Below are positions 31,377 through 45,800 of a stretch of DNA of 64,000 bases, in pieces; the first letter of the stretch is position 1, and every line of letters begins with the position of its first letter. The notes under the pieces were generated by a model. That model was not told the origin of the DNA, did no database searches, and saw nothing but the letters and a program-made list of their open reading frames with translations. Both the position numbers and the translations under genes were made by a program. Source of the DNA: Struthio camelus (taxonomy: Eukaryota; Chordata; Aves; Struthioniformes; Struthionidae); NCBI RefSeq assembly GCF_040807025.1, contig NC_090967.1, positions 5,820,001 to 5,884,000 on the forward strand, read 5' to 3'.

Positions 31377-32019
31377 ATATGTTGCAAAATCAGCATTCAG
31401 CTTTTTAGTGTACAAAAAAGACACTAGCTCTTAAGAAAAGATTAGGAAAGCTGAAGACTATGCTGCCTTTAAATTGTAACATTTTGGCAAAGTGAAAAGC
31501 TCTTTTGTAAACTCCAACTCCATGGCTCAATATAGTTTTATCCACAGTACAATATTACAAAGTAAAACACAGTATCAATAAGTTAAGATCATACTTAATC
31601 ACCTAGAACTGGTTTCTATTAACCCAAAAAGCACAAAAATTGCCTAGCTTCATAATCTCTAAAATGAAAAAAAAACAAAACAAAAAAAGAAAGGCAGATT
31701 TGACTACAATTCTTTAACACAGTCCAAAAGAAAAGTGAAGCAGAAAGTTGTTGAATGCTAATTGGGTCTCACAGTTTGGATATTCATTAAATATTTTCAG
31801 TTTTATATTCAAATTTTAGAAGTTCCAGAATATACATGTAAATGTACACAATACATCTTTGTATACAACTCTGTTTGCAAAAATATCTTATAGCAGATGT
31901 ATAAAGATTGAGATCCATCTCTATTTCCCTCAAAAAAAAAAAAAAAGGCAAAAACCCCATTCGAAATATTAAGGATCAGAACGAGAAGCGTTTCCATGGA
32001 AGAATTTACTCATCTTGGT

Positions 32020-33000
32020 TAGGCAGCGGCTGCCTCCTCCGTGCCCCGAGGTCCCAGTCCCGCGCGCACCCCACGTGCGCCCCGCGGTCCAGGTTCCCCG
32101 AGCCCCGCTGCGCGTCCCCGTCCCCGGCAGAGCGGGACCCCAGGGTGCCGGGGCGGACGCCGCCTAACGGCACGACCTTCGGGCAACGTGGAGCTACCAA
32201 CCAAAACAGCGAGCGGGTGCGAGCGCCCGCTGGCGATGCCGCTCCGCCAGCTCCGGCACGGACCCGGCCTCGCGGTGAGCAATCTCACGGCGGGTCCGAG
32301 GTAGCGAGAGGGCTCGGGCACCGCCAAACCTGCCTAACGCCCCCTCCCAGCAAGGCTCGCGAGAAGGCCGACCCCCTGACGGACGTGTTCACGGCTCCAG
32401 AGAGCCTGCTGGAGCCGAGTCAGGCTAAACCCGGCCTGAGCTCCCAGGAAAGCGGGCAGGGTGCCCGCGGAGCGGGTGTAACCTCCGCCGAGCAGGGCCA
32501 GAGGGTTTCGGACAAAAGCTCCTCCACCTGTAACTTTGCCCACGTTTTTCAGCTCTCCCTCACGCGTGGCGGCACCGCCGCAGCGTTACGCAGACGGGCA
32601 CGTCCACGAGTCGCAAACAGCTCCCTAAGCTCCCACCTTCGTTAGGCGGAGAGGAGGGGGCGAGACCGAAGCGTCCCCGCGGCCTCGGGAGGCTCGCCAG
32701 GACCTCGCCGGCCTGGCGGGGCTCTCCCACCCGTCCCCGCCACGGACCACCACGCTCCCCGCGGACCGCATCTCGTCGCCCCGCGGCTTTCGGAACGGGT
32801 CTCCGCTTCGCCGAGCGGCGGAAAGACGCGGCTCGCCCGGGGCGCTTGCGCGCGGCCGGCTCCTCTCCGCAGCAGCCTGGCGGTTGAAGAACGGAAGGGC
32901 AAAATCCCGGCGAGCTCTGGTCGTCTGCGGGCAACGCGGCAGGAGGAGAGAAACTCTGAACGTCGGGAGGGACGACGTGTGCGAGCGGCGGCCCTGCTTG
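32020..33000. other. CpG-rich block inside the ELL 3' UTR interval
   Basis: About 1 kb of CpG-dense sequence with sharp borders to AT-rich DNA on both sides (31990/32030 and 33010). It has open frames on both strands but no recognisable protein. It could be a CpG island with its own start site, or a retained GC-rich segment; sequence alone does not decide. Confidence 0.5.
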
Positions 33001-34266
33001 GATGACGCAGCATCCATCTAGCCAGAATGGATTTTTTTTTGTTTTTTGTTTTAAACAGCAGATGGACCCACTTTTTCGGGCGGAAAAATAAAATACTCCT
33101 TGTTAAAAAAAAAAAAAAAAAAAACAACAACCTGTTTCCCTCCTTAACTCTGCCATTCCGCTCCTTCAAAGGGAGAAAGGTTCTTCAGTGCAGCCTCCAA
33201 GGGAAGGAGACACCACAGGAAAGTAATCCTTTACTTTGAGATAAATGGAAGGGGGAAGAAGTAAAAATCACACAGGCTGGCAGGATTAACAGGGTTGGGG
33301 GGGAAGAGAAAGAAATAGCAGAGTTAAAGGACACCTTTGTGCTTTTTGGCGTGTTCCTCACACGCTGGCCATACTCTAACGTGTTCCCTTCAAGTCCAAA
33401 AACCAAGAAGAAAGACTGCAACAAGAAGCCGGCTAGATAAAGCACAACAGCGGAAGTGACCCGCATAGAAAATGCTACCTTACGTCTCTCAAGCTCAGGC
33501 GCCTGTTCTGAGAATATGATTTTCTGCTGCTGCTTCTTTGGAAATGCACAGAAAACAGAACGAGAAAGCATCATATCCCCCACCCCCACCCCATCCTTTC
33601 TTATGGGTCATTACAGATAACAAAATAACTTCTCTGGGTAACTATCCAACGAGCTTTAGTAATACTGCACTTATAAGACAGGAAAGGTTTTGAAACACTT
33701 GGCCTAAAAGGAAAAGGGAGGCACAGTTTTAGAAAAAGATGCTTTTTTTTATACAAAAATAGACCATAGTCTCATTAGCAATTAATAAAATTGGCTGCCT
33801 TGGTATAAAATTATAAAAGTCAAAGACAGACAGGTCTCAGTCTTCCCAGCATTGGTACATGAAGGATAACGCAAGCAGACTGCACTGCGCATGCTGGAGA
33901 GGCCACTGCAACGTTTATGCCCGCTGGTTCCAAATGCACAAACTGGACAAAAAAATTCTTACGTGAAGGATCCACATCTGCACTGCACAAAGCGCTCAGT
34001 GCAGATTCCCGGGCTGTTCCCCTCCTACTGACACAACCACCTCAAGAGAGCACAAACTGGAGATGACAAAAGCAGGAACAAACAACGAGAGCTCTGGGTA
34101 CTTGGTGTATTTAACGCGGTGCCATGTAGAGCAGACAGCTTGCATATGAACAGTCGCAGGTGCCAGAGAAGGAGGTAACCTAGCAGCATTCCAGTTCCTC
34201 ACCATTTGAAGGACAATTTGTAACCCAGTGGACCTGGGCCAGGGGTAATTACACTTCATGCCAAAC

Positions 34267-34272
34267 TTTAAT
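34267..34272 (-). terminator. Candidate proximal ELL poly(A) signal ATTAAA
   Basis: TTTAAT on plus, 329 bp beyond the stop codon. It is the commonest variant hexamer, but one hexamer alone is weak evidence. Confidence 0.3.
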
Positions 34273-34600
34273 CCATGAAAACTACTGATTCTTAACCTTT
34301 GGGAGCTTCGTTCACTTTAGGCAAGTTTTTCCCTTAAGTGTCAAACGCTGGCTTCAAATAAGCAGATTTTCCTTTGTTACATTCCGACGTTCAGAGAGGC
34401 TAAAACTTGAGAGGACCATGCCAGGCGCTGGGCTGCTACCTGGCTCGGACGCTGACATGAGAGGTTCGGCATCGTAAGCAATCCCCAAGTTCTTCCAACC
34501 GCGAGGATTTAACGCTCATCTCTGAAAGGAATCTAGTTGTATAAAAGGGAACGTAACATCCAGGTGACTTTTTGCCCTACCCAGTCCAGATTAGTGCCAG

Positions 34601-36890
34601 CTAAAACTGCTGTTGGTCATACTCTGCTATCAGTTTTTTAATGTGAGCCAGTTTGTTGTGGAGGTATTCGCAGCGGTTCTTCTCTTGGCTGTAATTGGGG
34701 TTAGTCTGTAAAGAAAAATGAAAATGCAGTGACAGGATGCAATTCTTAGAACTCAGCGACACCTAAGCTGAACCCAGATGAGGTTACCTGACCTCAAAGT
34801 ACAAATACATGATCAGGGAATGAAGCTTTTCTAGCTCAAGTAGTAGATACCCCTCTCTTTAAAGCGGAACTGTTCTGTTCAAACAACCTAAGACCAAAAT
34901 CCCTTTCCATCAATACCCAGCTCCAGGAACCTAATCACAGGGAAACAAGTGCACCTTGAGGCAGGCTCCGAGTGACTCTGAACAGCTGTGCCACTTGCAT
35001 CAGCTTTCAGCAAGCATCACCCTGCCCTTTGGCCCCCCACATGAGCACCGGATTGTGCAAGGCTGAGAGCTTTAAAACAAAGATGAACTTACAACACATG
35101 CGAAACTCTTTAAAAAGCTCTCAAATCCCTCAGGAACAACAGGGCTCAGGGCCCCATTCATAGATCGTAAAAAAGCCAAAAAACCCTTGGTCTATGGATG
35201 CCCTGCCCGCATCAGGATTTCTACCTCATCTGGCTCAACCATAAATCCCTCTAGTCAACAACTTTTGCTTTATAGATACATAATAAGATGAGTAAAGTAT
35301 TCTGGGTGCCACACACACAAAAACATCCTAAGACCCATAGGGGACTATGTACCCAAGTCATTTGTATTACAGGCTGAGCTCAAATGATATCAAATACACC
35401 CCCAGACTCGGAGGATCTTGTTATCACTTAGCCTGCGCACCTGAACTGCGAACCCTTCTCTCACTTGACAAACTAACTTAACATATCCTTTCTTTGGCTA
35501 ATGTGCCACTAACAGAGACGAGTATGTTCACCAAGATCAGCGGAGCAGTCTCAACTCCCAACAAACCTTCCAACAACGGGAGACGACTTTTCAGACAAGC
35601 CCTAGCAGAATAAACTAAGATCTGCAAGTAAGCTTCAGAAACTCGTTTTTTCCACTTGGCAAAATACCCATTTCTTCTATCACTATGGACACTTCCCAAA
35701 AGCTTTTTGTTCATGGCCAAATATTTTTACTTACCTTTTTAATTTTCCGATATTCCTGTAAAATTTGATCATGGATCGTCTGAAAAGGAAAAGATAACTT
35801 GTTTTCAGAACAGTCAATAATCCTGCAGCCTACTGTAGTGACTGAGCATCTACCGATGGCTCCATTTTCACGTTCTCTCCAAATACAGACCAAAATCGAC
35901 TCCCTCCACAACTCGCTTTGCGAGATTCTGACTGCTCCAACTAGCCTCGCTGCCTCCTTGACTAGACTGGTCCTACCACAACAAGCACTGGAAGGAGCAG
36001 CCCCCAATGTGATTCCCCAGCCACGGAGAACTACCTGTCCCACTGTGCTACTGGGATTGACAGGATAATTGACATCTCCACAGCTCAGACTAATTTTTCT
36101 GGGACTATAAAAATAATGGAGTGAGGAATCAGAAGTCTTCTGAAAAAGAGTATATTCAAGGGAGGAAGTGGTGCTTAGTACAATAGGCGCTCTGTAAAGC
36201 TGTTTATTACACTCGACAAGACTTATTTTCTCAGGATAATGAATAGTTAAAGCTCTTAAAATCAGTCTGACAAGTTGAATAATGCTACATTATTAAGATC
36301 AAAGATTCAAGAGAAACAGATGACCCTGTACTAACTCCCCTTCCAGCCCTGATACGCTACCATATGTGCGAATATGAGTTTTCTGGCTGGGATACACTAA
36401 TAGCTTCCAGCAGCTTTTGGCTAAAGACGCCAATTGTCTCACTGAGGCCTTTCCTTGTCAACAAGTACCATGATGTGTGCTCCAACTTGAAAACGAAAGA
36501 ACACAGAGCTGTTTTAAGAACAGTCTACAAAGCTGTCAGCTGTATGCACGTTCTGCATCCACCAATTCTGGGCTCTGGGCAGTACGTTTTAGACCCTGAA
36601 TACAGGGCCTCCGTCAACCCATCCCAAACAACCTGGCAGAAAGAGCCACTAATACAGCAACAAACTGTAGTGCTGTCACTTGCAGAACCAGGTTTTCGAA
36701 AGAAATTTCTGCTTATACCTTATACTCTTCAGAGCCCTGCAAAAGCTGTTTCAGCTGGGAGTCTAACTGCGTGAACCGTCCAGTTATCCTCTCTATCCGA
36801 GCGTGCAAGTCTCTGTACTCATTGTATTCCGCGTTGAAGTCATTTTTGTAACTCTGACGCTGCTCCAAAGAGGAAATGGCTGCATATTTT
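34601..36890 (-). CDS. ELL: ELL exons encoding the occludin-homology domain
   Basis: Exons 36890-36719, 35779-35735 (only 45 nt, 15 codons) and 34705-34601 encode about window residues 457-563. The sequence [20 protein letters not shown], then [11 protein letters not shown] and [13 protein letters not shown], is the occludin/ELL domain, a helical bundle used for contacts with AFF-family scaffolds (known). The stop TAG is at 34603-34601. Confidence 0.97.
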
Positions 36891-39800
36891 CTAGAGGGAA
36901 AATAATTTAGTTAATCAGTTTAGAATTAACTCTCCTCTCCAGACAGCAAGATTACTGAAATGCCAAAAACAGGAGGACAAGTCTATCAGGTGACTGCTTT
37001 TGAAAGCAAATACAGTCTCTTATGATTTCATTATAGTAGCAAGGAGATAAGTGTCAGGACTATTGCCTTGACCTCTATGCAAAACAAGACAGTGTTTGCT
37101 CCCAGAATTTCCCATCTATGCAAGACGGGATGGACTATGCAGGTACAGCAGAGCATCTGAACAGATGAGGCTGTAGGAGGACGTTCAGATAGTACTGCTA
37201 CAGCTTTTCTAATTTCTGCCGTCCCACAGAACATGGAGTTCTGCATCTGTGCCAGACCTTGGAACAGCAGGAATACGAAGCTTCCAGTGTTAAGAGTTTT
37301 TAAAGGAAAGGAACACAAAAATGTTCAGCTATCATTGCAAAATGCTCACAGGACGATTACGTGGCAAGCACAGCACAAGAAATCCTATTAAATAGACTGA
37401 ATATATCTCTACCACCTTCTGAAGATAGCCGGCATGAATTGGACGTAACAAAGAGCTCATGTTTAACAGATGTGCCTCTGAGGCCTTTTGAAAGGCATTC
37501 AGCTCAACAAAAAGCTATTAAACCTGACATTTTACAGGAAGCCCAGCAGTCAATCCTCTCTGATGGCAAAACTCAGCTTTTCATAGGTGACACCTCTAAT
37601 TTACCACCTTACTCTGTCCGCAATAGTGACAGCTTGGTGCAAGAACATACATAGGCTAACTTAGGTATCAAATTAATGAGGGAAAAAACTTTCACTGCCT
37701 TAACTTAAACAGGCTCTAGCCTTCAAGAACTGTGATTCCTTGCTAAGGGGCCCGTATAACAAAGCATCTGCACAGAATCCGCTACTGTAAGGCAGTTGCC
37801 CTCACCACTATGAAATATGTGTCTCCATAATCAAAAGAGCAGTGACAACTATCACTTAAACAGCTGAGCATCAAAACATTCCGATTGTACCTAAAGGTGA
37901 GACAATTGACCTGACACAAGTTCTCAGGAGATCGACCAAGGATCTCTCTGCAGGAGAGATCAGATCAGCACAACTGGTGCATGCAAAAATACCAGACATC
38001 TTAGTTCTTCTGAACGGTTCTAGAAATGCCAACTCAAAGCAGGCATTTGAATGGTTCTTTCAGACCAGCAAAACCACAAATTTGTAACCACAGAAGAACC
38101 CTACATATCCTCTAGCACTGACTGTTCCTGCAGGGCAAAGTGTGGGCACCTCCTCCTCTCTTTCCTCTGAGGGATCACAGCACAGTCAGACCAGATCTGA
38201 TAGCGTTAAAAAGCCAGGCTGAGACCTAGACATGGGCTATCACCCAGAGCTACGCTTCTGCACTATCATTGAGTTTCGTTTATGACAGGTTTGGCTTTGG
38301 GCATATGAAAAGCACCTGTATTTTTCTGTGCTACAAGACACAAGTATCGTTCAATTAACCTCAAGGGGATCCGATTAAAAAGTCAAAGGTGAAACAACTC
38401 GCATCTTAACCCAAGGATTGTCACCTCCCCATGAAGAATATTCCAATGGTTTATGCAGAGCTCATCTTGGCTTTGAGCAGGGGAAGGATTAGATAACCTC
38501 TGAAAATTATTTTTTGCCCTGTCTTCTGTAACATTAAAGCAGATAATTTCCTCTCAAAGTCTCTATGTGCAACATGGAGATGTTTAATACTTTCAAACCC
38601 TCCTCAGATATGCAGTTTCTTGAAGTACTCTGACAATGTTTATAGGAAGGCAATCTTGAACTCTATAAGAAGGGAAAGAACAGATCTGATATTAAGTTTA
38701 GTTTCAGGCAGTATTTGCGAGGTTGGATTTGCCTTTTTGTTCTTTTTAAGCCCATCCTAACTGTTACTTGAAAACACTTTGCAAGTCCAACAGAATCACT
38801 AATACATAGCGATCAATAGCTTGGAACCTGATCCCAAAGCGATGAAGCAACTGATAAATATACTTACAATAAATAATCTGGCATTTCTGAAGTCGATGTT
38901 GGTACACTAGAGTTATTGCATGTTCCATTTAAACCTGAAAAATAAAAACGTATTTAGAAATATTCCTAAACCTTAAAGCTGTATGCAATCAACTGCAAAT
39001 TCATAAACCTATCTGCAAAATACACTTCACTGTATTCTAGAGGATTTCTGTTTTGCTTTAAATTGACAAAAGATAGTAGATACAGTATTACGAGGTGGTT
39101 GAAACGTCAAGGCTTTGCTAATGTTTGTCTATCAACAAAACAATAGCAACGTTAGCCAATGTACTGAGCAGCAAAACAGCCTAATTTAATTGGTTTATGA
39201 ATATTGCCTGTGGAGAAGGAGAACATCAGTACCGACACTGCTACACCACATAACAAATTTATGGGTCCAGATGAGCAGAACAGAAAGCTGAGCAAGGTGC
39301 ATCCCTCTCCCCCCCCCCCAATTCTACACTACAGAGATTCTTACTATTCACTTTACAGATTCCTATGAGATGACAGTGGAGAGATTCGTAAGGCATACAG
39401 CTTTTCCTCACGTAGCCCTATGGCCCTGTAGGCAAATCAAAGCGCGCTCTGTTCTGTGAAGTCAAGGAAACATGAATCAAGGGAGGTTCAACTAAAAAAA
39501 AATTAGGACTTCAAGTGAAGGGAATGAAGGCCTCAGAAGGAACAGCATTCTGAATGTGAGCCCAAAACAGACTCCATCCTCAACCTACACCATATCTTGA
39601 ATTACTAATTTGGAGGAAGAAAAGCAGTGGATACAGAGCTGAAAAGGGACACTATTCATGAACTGCGTATTATAATGAAAGCCCTAATCAGAAAGTCAGC
39701 TGCATCCATGAAAAGGCAGCAAAAACGGAGGCAAAAGAGGATTTAACTCATCTGTTTTGCAAAAAAAAAAAAACAAACACCATATAATGGTTCAGGCTCT

Positions 39801-42800
39801 TCTATTCAAGTTGTTACTTATGGCAAGTAATACCTTGATTACACAGTTTCCTCAGACATTCACAGGAAAGGTTCATGCACGCCCCAAGCCTCACCCTTCC
39901 CAACACTCACCTGCACCACTTTAGAGTTATTATCCCAGATAAACTGCAGGGAGCATGAAATGCTGAGGTAGTAATAGGCACATAAAGCAGTAACCTAATT
40001 ATACCTTTAAAAAAAAAAATTCTAATTTTCTCTGAATTTACCCCGAAAGGCTTTCCTGAGTAGAAGGGAAGAATGCAGAAAAACATAGCATCATCATGAA
40101 CACAGCAGTCTTAATTCCTGCTGCAGGTGTCTGGAGGCAGTTCTCCTTTCTTCCTCACCTGACCACCACAGTGAAAGGCGCAGAACGAAGGTAAGAGCCT
40201 CCAGGAGATGAAGGAGAGAAGGAAGAAAAGGAGGTTTATTTTGCCTGTGAGTGCCACCTACTGTCTGCCAAAAAGACCCCAAAGGTCCCTTCACTGCCTC
40301 TTAAGCAGACCTCCCAGGAGAAACCCTGCTTCTGTGCAGCCCCTTGCCCAAGGGGGAGTTGCCATTTCTTGCAGATGAGAAAGGACCAGAATTAGGCCAG
40401 TGTTATCCACACACAGTAAGGCACAGAAGAGCAGGCAGAAGGAAAGGATTCAATTCAGCTGTGAATTGGCTGTACTAAATCCAAGCAGCATTGACCACAT
40501 CCTGTTTACAGTTCCTTCCAAGTCTAGCTAGGATCCATTACCTTGCACACACCAGCAGTGCAGCGGGAACAAAACCCGACTCCCGCTTGTTAACAACAAG
40601 CCAGTTAACTGCTGGTTTTAAAAAAGCAAAGAAGAAAAGGTGATAATAAAGGGTCAGCAACTTGATGAGAAAAGAATTCAGAATATTGTGCTATTTAACA
40701 AGTGGTGTTGACAAAGTATATATAGTCTGTAACCATCTGTATGTGCTACAGATCAGGGCACAACATACGCAGGGAAGAGCAACTTGAGAACATTCACAGA
40801 AAAAGCTAGGATTGACACAAAAGCAGGATCAAAGGAGAAAAAGTATCTAGCATTTCAGAACGTTGGTCTGCAGTATCACAAAACTCCCCGTTTATAATGA
40901 AGAGAACTATAAGCCATAGCTAAAAACGACTGGTGAGCAATCAAAACATACTGTAGACGCTGTGGAGACTGTGGGGAAGACAAGAGCTAACCCCAACGCA
41001 GACTGAATCTCTCCTTCTACAAGGATTTGACAGGTTACGTTTCAGTTGCAGGTTACTGTCCTTTTTGAGCCAAGCGTGTACGATTTTCACGCACCAGCAT
41101 GAAGAGGAATTTAATATTAAAAAAAGGCATAACGGGGCAAAGGAAAACAAGATGAATGCAAAAAGAAACATAGCAAGAGACCTAGACTGCAGTACTCCTA
41201 GAGCCAGTGGAGGAAGTCCCACTGCTTCAGAGAATTTTAAGACCTAATGCAACAGCAGAAAACAGGAAAGCAGCAGGCACTGGCACGGGAACAGATCGGA
41301 CTAGCCAACATATATTCTCTCCTCTAGTTTCTAAGGGCACACAGAACTGACTTTGAAACATAGTGTCGCGATGGAAAACATTTTGTTAATCCTTGAAAAA
41401 AAAGAAATTCGAACTAATAGTGGGATACAACGGGGAAATTCTTTCAGCCTAAGAGAGCAGAGTGTAGCTTGCTCTAACAACATTTTATCACAAGACTCGT
41501 CTATCATTTCTTTTGTGTCCAATATTAAAAGCTTCTGTGACTAACTTTTCATTACTGAGTTAAAAATCAATACAACAGCCATCACAATACCATGCACAAG
41601 CATAAGAGCAGCAGTCAATCAAGCACCGTTTTTTCCAACAGATCTTGATGTCTGCCATTCATCCCCACATATTAATAAGGCTTTTAATTTAACAGGGAGA
41701 AACAAGACACAATCTGCGGTAGTTCCAAACAGCATAAAAGGCTAAACAGGAAAAACTTGATATCCTCTTTTTAGAGGGGCACCATTTGTTGACTCCTAGG
41801 TAGGGACAGCGATATTATTTCGTTAACCTTGCAGTCTCTGCAAGTGGAACAACATATGCAACCTCTTTCCTCAGATGGATTTTGAGCAGAAAGACACAGT
41901 TGATACTAATATTATCTTATCACAAACTGTACAGAAGGATGTTTCAGAGCTTACATACCTGTGACATCCTGGGGAACGCTAATTAAGTCAGCATTTTTTA
42001 TTACTTCACAGTCCTGCTTCTCTTCTTTGCATTTCTCTTCACTTTTCTTCTCTTTTCTCTCTTTTTCTTTGTCTTTGTGCTTTTTGGATTTTTTCTTGGT
42101 TTTTACGTATGAGCTGCAATTGTGTTTGCTTGTTTGGGGACAGTCTGTTGACAAAGGATGAGTCAGTCTGTCAGCCGTCTCCGGGTTCTCACAGTCTCTG
42201 CCGTTGTGAGTTAGGTCATTGCTGACATCCGAAAGGGGGTCGTGAGGCCTCGGAAGCTCCAAGACCGGGAGGCTGGAGCTGGAGCTCACGGACTCGGCGA
42301 GCGCGGGCTGCGCAGCCGGGGTGGCAGCGTCCTTCCCGTTGGAGGAATTCAGTTTCCCATTGAAAGTGGGCTGAGTTCTATGGGCCAAATGTGATATCCG
42401 AGGCTTTTTGTTGGCTAGCGGATCAATGAACTCCAGAGGCTGGGATCGTTTCTGGGGAGAGAAGAGAAAAAAGAGAAAAAAAAGAGAGAGAAAGAGAGAG
42501 AGAGAGAGATACAAATCTTAAAGTCTGACACGAATTTTGGATACGGCATTTGCTCACAATGCTGCTACCACTAGGTGGTGGTGCAACACCAGTGAAGAAG
42601 AGAGCATCCCCATAAAAAGAGCTCTGCTAAAAATAAAGGCTGCCAGCAAATCCCTGGTCAGAGGCTGATCCAAACTGCCCCAGCCACCCGTCTGGGCACG
42701 GGCGGCGGGACTGCCAGCGCCGAGATCCCGCAGAAGACAATCCATCCCAAGCCACTTCCTGAAAATCCCGACAGCCACTGTGGAGCCTACAGCACGGTGG

Positions 42801-45800
42801 AAGAGCTGTGGGTTTCTATAAGCAGTCACAGCACAAGTCAGATAAGCAATTTTTCATCTTCTGCACTATTCATATGCGGGCCATGCAACCCACCCTGTTC
42901 TCTTTGAAGCTTGTTTCAAATTTAGCCCTTAAAAAGTAAGGGTGTAAAAGTGTCCTCCTCCTGCCTCCCAACCATTTAGCAGAGAACAGAAATCGCCATA
43001 AAAACATCTATCATCTCTCCTGCTTGTGGCAAGACATTTTCAATACATATATCTAAAAGTGCAAAAAGTCCATATAGGACTAGGGCAAAGATCTGCTCGG
43101 GCCTCTGGAGTGCAGAGCAATTCACAAGTTCTGCATTTTATGCCCAACTGATTTTTTAATCAACTCTGTGGTCAGCAACTTTACCCTTGCAATACCACTC
43201 CTTCCTCTTCTCAAGAGGGACATTTCCTGGAAGAGGCGAGAAACTGTCAACTGTGTAAATGCTCAGAATTTAAGGCACAAAAGGATATTAGTAGCAGTTT
43301 TCAATGCCATCTCATGCGGACCAACATGACTTTAATATCCCTTCTTTAAATAAGTGAAAATGTGTAGACAGAGTAGAAGTTTCCATTTGTCCCACCAGGC
43401 CTACCTGGACAGCCACAGGTAGGACTTGGAGAAGAAAGCTCTGTGCGCTCATTTCTTCAAGTAGGTGGTTGTCTACAGGCTAAGGTTAGCTTAGGGGAAG
43501 TTACACTGTGAGAGAACCCAGCCTTCAGTCAGCAAAGAGCAGAGCTTAATTTGGAGCCAGCAGCTCTATGGCTGTCGGGCTGAATCCAGTTTGAGGCAGC
43601 CGAAATTACCTTGGACAGCCATCAGGACAGCGGTGTGTGCCTGCCTGGCAGCAAAGGGCTGCAGAAAATCTTAGGAAAGATTATTTAGTGTCCAGTGGAA
43701 GACAAGTGATAGTCCTGGTTATTTCTTTTGGATGTTTTATTATTTTATTTACTGTCTCAGGCAGGACTGCAATGTGTTTGCAAATGGAACTCATAAAAGC
43801 GCAGTTGGACACACGGCTGCTTTGTCACAGAGTTACCAGCTCATTCCATCTCCCCCCAGCATTATTTCTGTTTGCCAACTCCAAGGGTCACGAGGACAGT
43901 GCTCAGCGACAGGAATCCTACTTTCCACCTGTCAAGCTAATTGCGGAGAGGAACTGCTCATCCTGCCGCAGAGCTGAAGGGGCAGCGGCACATCGAACCG
44001 GCTTTTCGACATCGCTGGCTGCAGACTCACGGTTCCCCTCTCCAGATGCAGAGCGCAGCAGTCGTCCATCTCCCAGAAGGAGGGGCCCACTCGCTTTGAC
44101 TACAGATCTCTAAACAGGGGACAGATCTAAGAACTGCTGTCTTTCACTCACCTTACCTTTAGGCCAACAAATACCACCTCCACCAACTTAACCTCCTTGG
44201 TTATAAAATGTTGCGTGTACGCAATATCTGTTCTGTCACAGGTTTCCTTAGAAATACTGAACCAACCACTTTTTTGCCTTCCACAACTGATTCCACAACT
44301 GATTTTTTCCAAAATATTTTGCATTTAAGGCTATCAAATCCCAGTCCTCTGCCAAGACTGCAACCACTCCAGCGGCATCCCTTCTCTAAATAGAAACTAC
44401 AGCTACGTTGTATGTAGTATCAACAAATGACCCCCCAACAATAAAAAGCTGCCTGTGGTTTGCTGTCTAACACTAGCCATAGCAGAAGCACTGCTGGCAA
44501 CATTTATATCCCTTGGTCAGTTGCTGCTCTTCTACTAGCCTTTTCTAGATCCAGATGAATCAACAGCCCAAGCTTTTGATCAGCTAACATGTAATCACAG
44601 AGACCAAAAACGTCCCTACAGACTTTCATGTCTTTCAAAATATGTAAAGCCAGAAGTGAGATGGTTTTTCACCTCTTAACAGCATAGCGTCTTTCCAAGT
44701 TAACTCAGAGGAAGGGGATCATTCTTTATTCACCAGCAACATGTCCACTGCAGAGCAGAAGAGGATTTGGAATTAGCTACCTGGCAAACGAGTTGCACAG
44801 TTCCTATTCTCAATGGAGAAATGCTTCCCTCTTGCTGCCAGAAAACGCATAATTTCTTTACCTGCTAATATTCTTTGCCACTAATCCTCAGTGTGTCTGT
44901 CCAGACAAGTAAGCATTACGCATTCCATTGGCAGGAGGAGGATAAATACTCAACTTGTCTGGACTGACCCAAAGGAGAGAGGGGAAACAGGCATTTCGCA
45001 ATCCTAGCAAGAAAGGCCTGAATAGAAAGATACTAAGACAGAAGAACAAGGACAGACTCTGCTTAACACACGGATTCACTAGCAAAGGCAGCTCCTTCAT
45101 GGCTTGTCATCATGGAACAGCAGCTGTTACCACTGCAGAGCAATGACAGCAGCTCTCCAGTACTGGGGAGTGAGAAAGGTTGCTCCCAAGAGAAAGTACT
45201 CTACTAGCCACCATGGGGACAGGCCGCACTGACAAGGAAAAAAAAAATCATTAAAAAAATACTGACTTCAACTCATCTGCACAAATGTTTAAAATCTCTT
45301 CATACTACCATTCCTGTTTATGAATAAAATGTATAGCTATGAGTTCCTTCATCACCTGAATGATGTTCAGCAGCTGTCTAAGATAACGTGATAGGTCAGC
45401 TGAAAAGACTGAACCACAGGAAGGTGGCAGAAGGCTAGCTGAGTTACCAGTAAGAGGACACATCTCCTCAAGATACCCAGTGACAGAAAAGGTACTTTTT
45501 ACAGCCTCATGCACCGGCATCTCAACAAACCAAAGAGCAGACCAACCTGCCCCTGATTCGTCACAGCAATTAGGTTGCAGAAGGTCAAGGTTTTTAATAA
45601 ACAGGTCCCAAACACAGCTCCGTTATTACTGCTTCATTCCAGTCAATTATTGGTAACAGGTAAAACACCAGTTCACATTCCCCCAAAGGGATATAGGTAC
45701 TTTTAAAAATTCACCCCTTAAACCTAAAAGCACATTGTCAGAGATCTTCCCCACAGTCCACCCCGACCTACATCCAGAAGAGAAACAGAACCCCAGGAAA

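Larger units (their letters stand above)
31377..34600 (-). other. Probable ELL 3' UTR
   Basis: About 3.2 kb between the ELL stop codon and the distal poly(A) signal. Segments 31380-31990 and 33010-34600 are AT-rich with A/T runs, as in long vertebrate 3' UTRs; 32020-33000 is unexpectedly CpG-rich. A closer ATTAAA (minus, 34272-34267) could give a short 3' UTR of about 330 nt. No splice-linked coding sequence is seen. Confidence 0.45.

Noticed and set aside
32560-33169. Minus-strand open frames in the CpG-rich block of the ELL 3' UTR interval as a small gene
   Set aside because: No recognisable domain, Arg/Ser/Ala-rich composition typical of CpG-rich DNA, and equally long frames on the other strand.
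36364-36774. 136-codon plus-strand open frame overlapping an ELL exon edge
   Set aside because: No family resemblance, no splice signals or poly(A) signal, and it runs antisense into an ELL exon.
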